From: CAVUPF01 sp963777915
GTDB lineage: Bacteria > Actinomycetota > Thermoleophilia > Solirubrobacterales > 70-9
Assembly: GCA_963777915.1 (NCBI GenBank)
Contig: CAVZSH010000005.1
Location: forward strand, 744,001 to 808,000
Length of the DNA stretch: 64,000 nucleotides
Reading direction: 5' to 3'
The notes beneath the pieces are model-generated. The model was not told where the DNA came from. It ran no database searches and saw only the letters and a list, made by a program, of their open reading frames with translations. Of this stretch, positions 51,908-64,000 are shown one piece after another. The first letter of the stretch is position 1; each line of letters begins with the position of its first letter. The position numbers and the translations under genes are program-made.

Positions 51908-53298
51908 TGTCGCGCTTCCGCAAAGACCCCGACCCCCGCTTCTGGCGGCTCAACCGCTCGATCGAGTTCGACTGGCGGTTGGCGCCCTACGACATCGACC
52001 AGTCCCAAGTCCATGCCCGGGCGCTACGGGAGGTCGGCGTGCTCGACGACGACGAGCTGAGCCAGATCGATGCCGGCCTTGAGCGGGTCCGCGGCCAGAT
52101 GGGAGAGCATGGCTTCCAGTTCGCCGAGGCCGACGAGGATATCCACATGGCGATCGAGCGCCTGCTCTGCGAGGCGATCGGCCCGCTGGCTGGCAAGCTG
52201 CACACCGGGCGCTCTCGCAACGACCAAGTCGCCACCGACGTGGCGATGGTCGTCCAGGCGCACTCTCTGCGGGCAATCGAGCTCTCGGGGGAGGCGATGG
52301 AGCGACTGCTCGATCTTGCCGAGCGCCACCGCGACTGGCCGATGCCGGGCTACACCCACCTGCAGCGAGCCCAGCCGGTCTACCTCGGCCACCACCTGCT
52401 CGCCTACTTCTGGATGCTGGCCCGCGACGTCCTTCGCTTCCAGTTCGCGCTCGACAGCGCCGGGGTGATGCCGCTCGGCTCCGGCGCTCTTGCCGGGGTC
52501 AACTGGGAGATCGACCGCGCCGCGGTTGCCGCCGACCTCGGCTTTGCCCACGTCAGCCCGAACTCGATCGACGGCGCCTCCAATCGCGACTACGTGCTCG
52601 ACTACCTCGCTGCCGCCTCGGCCTGCGCGATGCACCTCTCCCGCCTTGGCTCGGAGATCGTGATCTGGTCGAGCAGCGAGTTTGGCTTCTGCGAGCTGGA
52701 CGAGTCCTTCTCCTCGGGTTCGAGCATCATGCCCCAGAAGAAGAATCCCGATTCGGCTGAGCTGCTGCGCGCTAAGAGCCCGCGCGTTGGCGCGGATTAC
52801 GTGGCGGTGCTCGGCATGATGCACGCGCTGCCGCTCACCTACGGCAAGGACATGCAGGAGGACAAGGAGCCGCTATTCGATGCGATCGACACGGTGGAGA
52901 TCTGCCTCGACGCGACCGCGGGCATGCTGGAGGGGATCGAGTTCAACCGTGAGCGGCTGGCGGCGGCTTCGGGCGATGAGATGCTGGCGGCGACCGAGAT
53001 CGCCGACCTGCTGGTCCGCGGCGGCGTGCCATTCCGCGAGGCGCACGGGATCGTCGGCAACCTCGTACGCGACGCGATCAAGCAGGGCCGACCGCTCTCC
53101 GAGCTCCGCCCCGAGGAGCTTCGCGAGCGCTCAGAGCACTTCGACGACTCCTACTATGAGGTTCTGAAGCGCAGCAGCTGGCTGGAGTCAAAGCGGATCG
53201 AGGGCGGGACCGGCACCGAGGCGCTGACCAGGCAAATCGAGCTCGCTCGCGAGACCCTGGCGGCGGTAAAGGCGCGGGTCCTTGAAGAGCGGCGGTGA
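51907..53298 (+). CDS. argH: argininosuccinate lyase
   Basis: A 463-residue fumarase-superfamily lyase, last step of arginine synthesis. Typical regions are EADEDIHMAIERLLCE, KLHTGRSRNDQVATDVAMVV, GYTHLQRAQPVYLGHHLLAY and the signature SSIMPQKKNPDSAELLRAKS. The ATG shares one base with the aminotransferase stop, and the end overlaps the GTG of the glycosylase gene by four bases. argG is not next to it, which is unusual for actinobacteria. Confidence 0.94.
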   Translation: MSRFRKDPDPRFWRLNRSIEFDWRLAPYDIDQSQVHARALREVGVLDDDELSQIDAGLERVRGQMGEHGFQFAEADEDIHMAIERLLCEAIGPLAGKLHTGRSRNDQVATDVAMVVQAHSLRAIELSGEAMERLLDLAERHRDWPMPGYTHLQRAQPVYLGHHLLAYFWMLARDVLRFQFALDSAGVMPLGSGALAGVNWEIDRAAVAADLGFAHVSPNSIDGASNRDYVLDYLAAASACAMHLSRLGSEIVIWSSSEFGFCELDESFSSGSSIMPQKKNPDSAELLRAKSPRVGADYVAVLGMMHALPLTYGKDMQEDKEPLFDAIDTVEICLDATAGMLEGIEFNRERLAAASGDEMLAATEIADLLVRGGVPFREAHGIVGNLVRDAIKQGRPLSELRPEELRERSEHFDDSYYEVLKRSSWLESKRIEGGTGTEALTRQIELARETLAAVKARVLEERR

Positions 53299-53906
53299 GC
53301 GCAGCGCGAACCGGTGTCGGATGTGTGCCGGCGAGCGAGCGGCTCGGCGTCGATTTCTTTAACCGCTCGGTCCACGTGGTCGCCCGCGAGTTGATCGGTT
53401 GCCGCCTCCTCTACGGCGAATGCGGCGGCACGATCGTCGAGACCGAGAGCTACGAGCGCGATGATCCCGCCTGTCACGCCTACGTCGGCCTCACCGAGCG
53501 GACCGAGGTGCTGTTCGGGCCACCGGGCCGTGCCTACGTCTACCTCTCCTACGGGATCCATAGCCTGCTCAACGCGGTCGCCGAACCAGACGGCGAGGCG
53601 GCGGCGGTGCTGATCCGGGCGCTGGAGCCGACCGCAGGGCTGGAGGAGATGCGGGCCCGGCGCGGCGGCCGCCCCGACCACGAGCTTTGCTCGGGCCCGG
53701 GCAGGCTGACCGAGGCACTCGGCATCGGCCTCGACTCAAATGGCGCCGACCTATGCAACGACCCGTTCCTGCTGCTCCCGCCCGAGCCGGGCTGGGCCGG
53801 AGAGGTGGCGATCGGCCCGCGCGTCGGGATCACCAAGGCGGTCGAGCGCCCCTGGCGCTTCTGCGCCTCCGCCAATCGCTTTGTCTCCCGGCCGCGCCTT
53901 ACCTAG
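53295..53906 (+). CDS. 3-methyladenine DNA glycosylase (AAG/MPG type)
   Basis: A 203-residue DNA repair glycosylase that removes alkylated purines. The catalytic region is GGTIVETESYERDDPACHAY, with GRAYVYLSYGIHSLLNAVAE and LCSGPGRLTEALGI conserved. The protein begins near residue 20 with FFNRSVHVVARELIGCRLL. The GTG overlaps the argH stop. Its TAG overlaps the TAG of the convergent penicillin-binding protein gene in a shared CTAG. Confidence 0.9.
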   Translation: MSAARTGVGCVPASERLGVDFFNRSVHVVARELIGCRLLYGECGGTIVETESYERDDPACHAYVGLTERTEVLFGPPGRAYVYLSYGIHSLLNAVAEPDGEAAAVLIRALEPTAGLEEMRARRGGRPDHELCSGPGRLTEALGIGLDSNGADLCNDPFLLLPPEPGWAGEVAIGPRVGITKAVERPWRFCASANRFVSRPRLT

Positions 53907-56086
53907 CCAGCGCCGACGCCACCGCCGCCCGTAGCCGGCGCCGCCGGTTCGGTCGGCCCCGGCGCCGCCGGTTCGGCTGGCTTCGCCGACTTGGAGGGTT
54001 CCGATGGGCCGGGCGATTCCCGAGCCGGGGCCGACGGCGCTTCGGATTCGCTCGACGGCGCGGTCGGTGTGTAGGGCGAGCTCGAGGCGCTGCCGCTGTG
54101 GCCCTTCACTGCCGCACCTCGTTCGGCCTTGATCTGCTCCCAGGCGCTGATCACCCGGGCCCAGATCAGCGCCGGAAAGGTGCCGCCCATCACCGGGCCG
54201 CCGTCGTAGAGGGTGGTCATCGGCGTCGTAGTGTTCTCGTAGCCAACCCAGACGCAGGCCGTCACTTCTGTGATCGCGCCGCAAAACCAGGCGTCGGCGT
54301 TGTTCTCGGTAGTGCCAGTCTTTCCCCACTCGCCGGAGACGCCGACATTGGCGTGGGTTCCCGTGCCGCTGGTCACCACCGTTTCGAGGATGTGCTTTGC
54401 CTCGATGTCGATGCTCGGGGAAACCACCTGGGTGCGCAACGGCTCGTTTTCGCCGCCCTTGATCGGGTGGCCGTCGCTGTCGGTGACCTTCGTGAAGGCG
54501 ACCGGGCTATCGCCGGGATGCGGCGCCAGGGTGCCGCTGACCCGGGTCCCGTCGTTTGCGATCGTGCTGTAGGCATAGGTCCAGCCGAGCGGGGTTACCC
54601 CATCCTTTAATCCACCGAGCACCATCGCCGGGTTGGTCGAGATCGGTTCGGTGTAGCCCATCGCGTGGATCGTGTCGGCGATCGAACCGGTTCGCTGGCG
54701 GAAGCTCTTGCCCTTCAGGCCCCTTAGCGCGAGCTGGGAGTAGATCGAGTTGTCCGAGTAGGTCGTCGCGCAGATGATGTCGCAGGATCCGAGATATGCA
54801 TTTTCGTCGTTGTGGACGACGAAGACTTCCCGTCCGTGCTTGCCGAAGTGAAAGATCTGGGGCGCGGATGGGTAGACCGTGTACGGGGAGATCCCCTCTT
54901 TAAGCGCGGTGATCAAGGTGAACGGCTTGATCGAGGAGCCCGGTTGCCGATGCCCCTCGGTGGCGAGGTTGAACGGCTCGGTCTGGAAGTTGGGGCCGCC
55001 GACCATCGCCTTGACGCCGGCGTTGCGGTTGTCGATCACGACCACCGAAGCGGTCGGCGGTATGCCTCCCAGGTAGGACCTGACAGCTTCTTCGGCCGCG
55101 CTTTGGAGGCGCATGTCAAGCGTCGATGTCACCTTCAGGCCGCCGAAGAAGGCTTTCGCGGCCCCGTAGCGTTCGACCAGCTGCTGGCGCACCCAGGAGG
55201 TGAAGTAGGGCGCCTTGGAGTCGATCTTCGGCGGTTCGATATCGCGGGGAGGAGGCAGCGCGTGCTTGATTCCTTCCTCGTACTGCTGGTGGGTGATATA
55301 GCCCTGCTGTTCCATCTTTTCGAGCACCAAATTGCGGCGCCCGAGCGCGTTTTCGGGGTAGATCTTCGGGTCAAAGGCCGAAGGCGATGCGATGATCGCC
55401 GCCAGAGTCGCTGCCTCCCACGGCTCTAGGACCGAGGCGCAAGGCTCGGCCTGTGTCCCGCAGCCCGGGTGCGCCTTGCCGAAGTAGGTGCGAGCGGCCG
55501 CCTCGATCCCGTAGGCGCCCTCCCCAAAGTAGATCGTGTTTAGGTACTCGGTGAGGATTTTGTCCTTGGTCCAGTGGTGCTCCAGCCGGTAGGCCAGGGC
55601 CGCCTCGCGGAACTTCTCGAGGATCGTGCGGCTGCCCTGGGCGGCGAGCGCGTTCTTGACGAACTGCTCGGTGATCGTCGAGGCGCCCTCCTCGGAGCTC
55701 TGGCTGAGAATGTCGGCGAGCAGGGCTCGACCGATGCCCCTGAAGTCGACCCCGTCGTTTTCGTAAAAGCGCGAGTCCTCGATCGAGACCACCGCGTTCT
55801 TGATGTAGGGGGAGATCTGGCTCGAGTTGAGCAGGATTTTGTTCTGGTTGCTGGTTAGGGTGCCGACTGGCTTCCCGGTCGCATCCAGGACTTCGCTGTT
55901 CTTTGACGACTTGAACTCGGCGAAGTCGTAAATTGCGGGCAGATCCTGGGAGATAGCAGCCATCATCCCGAAGATCATCGAGACCAGCCCCAGCACGCCC
56001 AGCCCCAGCAAAACGAAGAGGATGCGCAGCTTCTTGAGGCGCGGCTTGCTGCGTTTGCCCGCCAAGAGAGGGCGGCAGTCTAGCAT
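53903..56086 (-). CDS. class A penicillin-binding protein (transglycosylase/transpeptidase)
   Basis: A 727-residue bifunctional cell-wall synthase. Residues about 20-45 are a membrane anchor. The GT51 transglycosylase domain has its catalytic region in VVSIEDSRFYENDGVDFRGI, then STITEQFVKNALAAQGSRT. The transpeptidase has the catalytic SxxK in RQPGSSIKPFTLI, SxN in TYSDNSIYSQLAL and KTG in GEWGKTGTTENNADAWF. A Pro/Ser/Glu-rich C-terminal tail of about 70 residues follows. The ATG at 56086 is chosen because the frame upstream is antisense to tyrS. Only 9 bases separate it from the divergent tyrS start. Confidence 0.92.
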   Translation of the reverse strand: MLDCRPLLAGKRSKPRLKKLRILFVLLGLGVLGLVSMIFGMMAAISQDLPAIYDFAEFKSSKNSEVLDATGKPVGTLTSNQNKILLNSSQISPYIKNAVVSIEDSRFYENDGVDFRGIGRALLADILSQSSEEGASTITEQFVKNALAAQGSRTILEKFREAALAYRLEHHWTKDKILTEYLNTIYFGEGAYGIEAAARTYFGKAHPGCGTQAEPCASVLEPWEAATLAAIIASPSAFDPKIYPENALGRRNLVLEKMEQQGYITHQQYEEGIKHALPPPRDIEPPKIDSKAPYFTSWVRQQLVERYGAAKAFFGGLKVTSTLDMRLQSAAEEAVRSYLGGIPPTASVVVIDNRNAGVKAMVGGPNFQTEPFNLATEGHRQPGSSIKPFTLITALKEGISPYTVYPSAPQIFHFGKHGREVFVVHNDENAYLGSCDIICATTYSDNSIYSQLALRGLKGKSFRQRTGSIADTIHAMGYTEPISTNPAMVLGGLKDGVTPLGWTYAYSTIANDGTRVSGTLAPHPGDSPVAFTKVTDSDGHPIKGGENEPLRTQVVSPSIDIEAKHILETVVTSGTGTHANVGVSGEWGKTGTTENNADAWFCGAITEVTACVWVGYENTTTPMTTLYDGGPVMGGTFPALIWARVISAWEQIKAERGAAVKGHSGSASSSPYTPTAPSSESEAPSAPARESPGPSEPSKSAKPAEPAAPGPTEPAAPATGGGGVGAG

Positions 56087-56095
56087 TGCCCGGCT

Positions 56096-57256
56096 ATGGA
56101 CCTGACGCGAAACGCGGTCGACGTGCTGCCCGAGGGGAGGCTCGCCGAGCAGCTTGCCGCAGGGCGGTCGCTGCGGGTCAAGCTGGGGATCGACCCGACT
56201 ACCGCCGACATCCACCTTGGCCACACCGTCGTGCTGGAGAAGCTGCGCGAGTTCCAGCAGGCAGGCCACACCGTCGTCCTCATCATCGGAGACTTCACGG
56301 CGCGGGTCGGCGACCCCAGCGGCCGCTCGACCCAGCGGCCGCTCCCCTCCGCCGAGGAGATCGCCGCCAATGCGGACACCTACCAGGAGCAGGCGTTCAG
56401 GGTTCTCGACCGGGAGCTGACGGAGGTGCGCTTCAACAGCGAATGGCTGCGGATGGAGACTGAGGCGCTGCTGGGGCTGCTCGCCCAGACAACGGTTGCT
56501 CGGCTGCTGGAGCGTGACGACTTTCAGAAGCGGCTGGCCGCCGGAGCGCCGATCGCCGCCCTGGAGCTGCTCTACCCGCTGCTACAGGGATACGACTCTG
56601 TGGCGATCAAGGCCGACGTAGAGCTGGGGGGGACCGACCAGAAGTTCAACCTGCTCTTCGGGCGCGATATCCAGGCGGCCTATGCCCAGAAGCAGCAGTC
56701 GATCCTGACGATGCCGATCCTGGTCGGGATCGACGGGGTGCAGAAGATGAGCAAGTCGCTGGGCAACTACGTTGGCGTCACCGACCCGCCGGAGGAGATG
56801 TTTGGAAAGCTGATGCGAATCCCCGATGAGGCGATGGCCGACTACTACAGGCTGCTGCTTGGCTCAAGCCTGCCCGGCGAGCTTCCTCCCAACGATGCGA
56901 AGCGAGGGCTGGCACGAGGGATCGTCGAGCGCTTCCACGATGCGAAGGCGGCGGGCGCCGCCGAGGAGCATTTCAACCGCCTCTTCGTGCAGCACGAGCC
57001 CCCCGATGACATCGAGGAGATCGGCCTAGCGCCCTACGTGGCTGGCGGCAATGGGCGCGTCCACATGCCGCTGCTGATGGCCGGGGCGTTCGAGATCAGC
57101 TCCAGCGAGGCACGGCGCCTGATCAGTCAAGGAGGGGTGAAGCTGGATGGGGAGCCGATCTCAGGCGACAAACTCGACCTCGATGCCAGCCAACTCGACG
57201 GCAAGGTCCTGCAGGTTGGCAAGCGCCGCTTCCGACGGCTTCGCTCGGTCGCCTAG
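56096..57256 (+). CDS. tyrS: tyrosyl-tRNA synthetase
   Basis: A 386-residue class I synthetase. The HIGH-type motif is TADIHLGHTVVLEKL near residue 38, and KMSKS is KMSKSLGNYVG near residue 217. The C-terminal S4 RNA-binding domain is complete (AFEISSSEARRLISQGGVKL). The ATG at 56096 has no Shine-Dalgarno; TAGCAT at 56081-56086 could be a -10 element, overlapping the start codon of the divergent PBP gene. The rRNA operon follows directly. Confidence 0.94.
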   Translation: MDLTRNAVDVLPEGRLAEQLAAGRSLRVKLGIDPTTADIHLGHTVVLEKLREFQQAGHTVVLIIGDFTARVGDPSGRSTQRPLPSAEEIAANADTYQEQAFRVLDRELTEVRFNSEWLRMETEALLGLLAQTTVARLLERDDFQKRLAAGAPIAALELLYPLLQGYDSVAIKADVELGGTDQKFNLLFGRDIQAAYAQKQQSILTMPILVGIDGVQKMSKSLGNYVGVTDPPEEMFGKLMRIPDEAMADYYRLLLGSSLPGELPPNDAKRGLARGIVERFHDAKAAGAAEEHFNRLFVQHEPPDDIEEIGLAPYVAGGNGRVHMPLLMAGAFEISSSEARRLISQGGVKLDGEPISGDKLDLDASQLDGKVLQVGKRRFRRLRSVA

Positions 57257-57276
57257 GCAAGGCGCCATCGCAGCGC

Positions 57277-57282
57277 TATACT
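57277..57282 (+). promoter_or_regulatory. probable rRNA operon -10 element
   Basis: TATACT, a near-consensus -10, lies 20 bases after the tyrS stop and about 250 bases before the 16S gene. No good -35 is visible. Additional promoters may exist within the leader. Confidence 0.5.
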
Positions 57283-57422
57283 CCCGCGTCCTTCCCGGGG
57301 CTGGCCGTTATCTGCTCCGTGCGTGAAAGTGGCGAATCCCGCCACAGAGGCGCAGCGGTCTTTGAAAACTGAGCAGCGTGCACTCCGTGGACCCTCGGGT
57401 CTGCGGATTGTTTGAGCCCGAT

Positions 57423-57510
57423 CCGCTCGGCCCGTCAGCGTGCCGAGCGGTCTGATTTACCCGTCATGCCGGCCGCCGAGTATGTGTGCCCGGCGGCCAG
57501 CCAGGCATGG
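57423..57510 (+). other. rRNA leader stem-loops
   Basis: The leader holds CCGCTCGG/CCGAGCGG (57423-57450). It also holds a long stem CATGCC-GGCCGCCG paired with CGGCGGCC and GGCATG (about 57465-57510). These are probable pre-rRNA folding or processing elements. TTTGAAAACTG near 57361 recurs near 59189 before 23S, as expected for antitermination or processing signals. Confidence 0.45.
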
Positions 57511-57528
57511 CAGCTCTTCGTAAGTACC

Positions 57529-59075
<1,547 letters not shown>

Positions 59076-59259
59076 AGGGAGACCTAGAACGTCGACCGGG
59101 CTCCCCGTTTGGCTGTGTGCCAACGGGAACGCTGCTCAGTTTTGAGAGACCGCCGACGGAAGCACTCCGTCGTGCGCGCCTCGGTGGACCTTGAAAACTG
59201 CACAAGGCCAATATGGGTATTTGATTTGCGACCCGCCGCCTCGGCGATGGGTCGTTTCA
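59076..59259 (+). other. 16S-23S spacer without tRNA
   Basis: The 184-base spacer holds no tRNA-Ile or tRNA-Ala gene. It has a stem CCCGTTTGGC/GCCAACGGG near 59104-59126 and a TTTTGAGAGA boxA-like stretch. Confidence 0.75.
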
Positions 59260-62262
<3,003 letters not shown>

Positions 62263-62324
62263 TATTTCTCTTACCCTGAGGTCTTGTGCGGTTTTCAAGC
62301 TCCACCGGGGCGGTCTCGCAAAAC

Positions 62325-62443
62325 TTCCGGTGGCGCATAGCGAGGGGGAGACACCTCTTCCCATTCCGAACAGAGCAGTTAAGCCCCTCAGCGCCGATGG
62401 TACTTGGAGGGCAACCTCCTGGGAGAGTAGGTCGCCGCCGGTT
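62325..62443 (+). rRNA. rrf: 5S ribosomal RNA
   Basis: A 119-base 5S gene. The terminal stem pairs TTCCGGTGGC with GCCGCCGGTT, and the conserved CCATTCCGAACAGAGCAGTT and GGGAGAGTAGGTCGCC are present. It is the last gene of the operon. Confidence 0.93.
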
Positions 62444-62453
62444 CGTTGACTTT

Positions 62454-62475
62454 GGGCCGCCCCGCGGGGCGGCCC
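62454..62475 (+). terminator. rRNA operon terminator
   Basis: GGGCCGCCCC-GC-GGGGCGGCCC is a perfect 22-base palindrome eleven bases after 5S. No T-run follows, but the stem is very stable. It may also serve the small minus-strand frame ending at 62484. Confidence 0.75.
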
Positions 62476-62483
62476 TCTGTCGT

Positions 62484-62684
62484 TCAGGAGCGGATCGCGA
62501 AGCCGCCAGCGCCGGTCCGGCGCCGCGCGCCCGCACGGGTGGACTGCGAGCGGCGGCGGGACTGGCAGCTCGGCGAAGTTCTCCCAACGGGCTCCAGCCC
62601 GTACTCACCGAGCGTCGCGAAGTCAATCAGCAGGTCGACGGCGTCGGTCAGCCGTCCTGTGAATGTTGTCTTCGTGTCGAACAT
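62484..62684 (-). CDS. small hypothetical protein next to 5S rRNA
   Basis: A 66-residue frame. The first 33 residues (MFDTKTTFTGRLTDAVDLLI then DFATLGEYGLEPV) look like real protein with coding-like third positions. The rest is Arg/Ser-rich and low complexity. No Shine-Dalgarno or recognisable family. It may be a degraded gene end or a small real gene. The rest of 62444-63232 shows no convincing gene on either strand. Confidence 0.3.
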   Translation of the reverse strand: MFDTKTTFTGRLTDAVDLLIDFATLGEYGLEPVGRTSPSCQSRRRSQSTRAGARRRTGAGGFAIRS

Positions 62685-63232
62685 GGGTTCGTAAGGTAAG
62701 GCGACCCTCGGACGTCGCTCGCAATCTGCAACGAAGCTTGCAGCCGTGCGTAACGCACATCCCCCAAACCGCCGCGGTGACTCGCCGTCATTGATGATCG
62801 CGGGCGCGTTTGAGGTAGGCGCCATTGAACGCCGAAGACCGGCAGCGCCGCCACGCGCCTCGGAGCTTCTCGTGCGCGCTCTCGCGGCGCCAAGCGGACC
62901 CCGCAAGAGGCTTTCCTGTCCTGCTAATGCGAGCCGGAGGGCAGGGCTTCTGGCGTCTCCGAATCGCAAGCCGCTTGATCGTAACGGGGTTTCGCCTACG
63001 GGGCCGGTGGGGGAGTTTGATCTTGAGCGTGCTGCGAACTCCAGGAGCGCGATTGCGAGGCCGAGCCGATGAGCCTCGCTGGGTGGTCTCGACCGGCGCT
63101 CGGCCTCGTGTCCGAGACGAAGCGTTCTCGCGACGCCGGCCCTACGCCGTTGCGGGGCGACTTTGCAAATGGCTGCGGATTTGCGGGTTTTCGGGGCGAC
63201 CGCCCGGACGGTCGTTACCCTTGCCCAGAGCT

Positions 63233-64000
63233 ATGGAGAAGTTCGTCATCCAAGGCGGCGTCCCGCTCTCTGGAGAGCTAACCGTCGCCGGCAACAAGAA
63301 CGCCGCGCTGCCGATCCTGGCCGCCTGCCTACTTACCGAGGAGGAGTTGCTGCTGCACCGCGTGCCGCGTATCCGCGACACAGAGGCACAGATCGCCCTG
63401 CTTGAGCGGCTCGGGGTAGAGGTCGCCTGGATCGCCGACAACAGCCTCAGGCTCTGCGCCGCCGACGTCGGCGAGGTCGAGGTCGACCAGGATCTCTCGA
63501 GCCGAATCCGGGCCTCATTCCTGCTCGCAGGGCCGCTGCTGGCACGCTTTGGCGAAGCCCGGATGCCACCCCCTGGGGGAGACTTCATCGGCCGCCGCCG
63601 CCTCGACGCCCACCTCGACGCCTTCAGGGAGCTGGGGGCCCGTGTTGACGGCGACCGCTGGATCGAGTTGACGGCGCCTCCCGGGGGGTTGCGCGCCTGC
63701 GGAGTCTTCATGGATGAGCCATCGGTGATGGGCACCGAGAACGCATTGATGGCGGCGGCATTGACCCCAGGGCCCACCACGGTGGCCAACGCCGCCTCCG
63801 AGCCTCACGTTCAGGACCTCGCCCGACTGCTGGCCAAGATGGGGGCCATGGTTGACGGGATCGGCTCCAACGTGATGACCGTGCACGGCCGCGACCGGCT
63901 CGGCGGTGCCGAGCACACGATCTCCCCCGACCACATCGAGGTTGGCAGTTTCATGGCGCTCGCCGCCGCCACCGGCGGGGAGGTGCGAGTCCGCGACGCG
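63233..64000 (+). CDS. murA: UDP-N-acetylglucosamine 1-carboxyvinyltransferase (partial)
   Basis: The first 256 codons; the gene runs off the window. MurA transfers enolpyruvate to UDP-GlcNAc, the first step of peptidoglycan synthesis, and is the target of fosfomycin. K22 and N23 in VAGNKNAALP are conserved. The active-site loop reads PPPGGDFIGRRRLDAHL, so the position of E. coli Cys115 is Asp117 (codon 63581-63583). Asp at this site is known from mycobacterial MurA and gives fosfomycin insensitivity. VMGTENALMAAAL and EPHVQDLARLLAKMGA confirm the family. The ATG at 63233 opens the fold at once. Confidence 0.94.
   Translation, partial: MEKFVIQGGVPLSGELTVAGNKNAALPILAACLLTEEELLLHRVPRIRDTEAQIALLERLGVEVAWIADNSLRLCAADVGEVEVDQDLSSRIRASFLLAGPLLARFGEARMPPPGGDFIGRRRLDAHLDAFRELGARVDGDRWIELTAPPGGLRACGVFMDEPSVMGTENALMAAALTPGPTTVANAASEPHVQDLARLLAKMGAMVDGIGSNVMTVHGRDRLGGAEHTISPDHIEVGSFMALAAATGGEVRVRDA

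Overview
The window is one contiguous piece of a high-GC actinobacterial chromosome. GTG/TTG starts, ATGA/TGATG gene overlaps, a mycobacterial-type SerC, GatCAB, a menaquinone pathway, an Asp-type MurA and many C-x5-C repeat propeller blades suggest a Thermoleophilia/Solirubrobacterales-like lineage. That lineage call is inference; the 16S gene at about 57529-59075 would settle it.

Layout. 1-6.8 kb: the 3' end of dnaE, a Cys-rich small protein, an acyl-CoA dehydrogenase, the divergent pair nfo/gltX, an HDOD-LuxR fusion regulator, a LuxR-type response regulator and a cysteine-free Rrf2 regulator. 6.8-9.3 kb: an accessory stretch with a 46-codon ORF, an exported seven-repeat propeller protein and a decayed tyrosine recombinase. 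9.3-17.2 kb: cysK-cysE, pcrA, folD, a proline-tailed membrane protein, a GMC oxidoreductase and its membrane partner. 17.3-22.2 kb: gatC-gatA-gatB, a type II NADH dehydrogenase and a zinc-ribbon membrane protein. 22.2-27.3 kb: three membrane glycosyltransferase genes divergent from sqdB (UDP-sulfoquinovose synthase). 27.3-50.7 kb: a large biosynthetic block. It holds ilvB-ilvN-menF, menB-menA-menC-menD on the other strand, menE, ilvC, a cupin gene, serC-serA, leuA with a leader peptide, an XRE-cupin regulator, leuC-leuD-methyltransferase, leuB, ilvE and cimA. It covers most of branched-chain amino acid, serine and menaquinone synthesis. 50.8-57.3 kb: a DegT-type aminotransferase, argH, a 3-methyladenine glycosylase, a class A PBP and tyrS. 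57.3-62.5 kb: an rRNA operon (16S-23S-5S, no spacer tRNA) ending in a strong hairpin. 62.5-64 kb: a nearly empty stretch, then murA, cut by the window end.

How the genes work together. IlvBN, IlvC and IlvE make valine and the last steps of isoleucine; CimA supplies a threonine-independent entry to isoleucine; LeuABCD make leucine. LeuCD probably also serve the CimA route. SerC-SerA make serine, which CysE-CysK convert to cysteine. MenFDCEBA make demethylmenaquinone, the electron carrier that the type II NADH dehydrogenase would reduce. SqdB makes UDP-sulfoquinovose for sulfolipid or a glycan.

The strongest unusual signals are these. (1) A 19-codon leader peptide lies before leuA, and its CTT CTC CTT CTC leucine codons are complementary to the leuA Shine-Dalgarno, which suggests translational attenuation. 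(2) A TAnnnT-like hexamer recurs exactly 7-8 bases before the start codon of about ten genes lacking a Shine-Dalgarno, which suggests widespread leaderless transcription. (3) Three divergent gene pairs have touching or overlapping start codons. (4) MurA carries Asp117 in place of the fosfomycin-target Cys. No CRISPR array, tRNA gene or intact mobile element was found.
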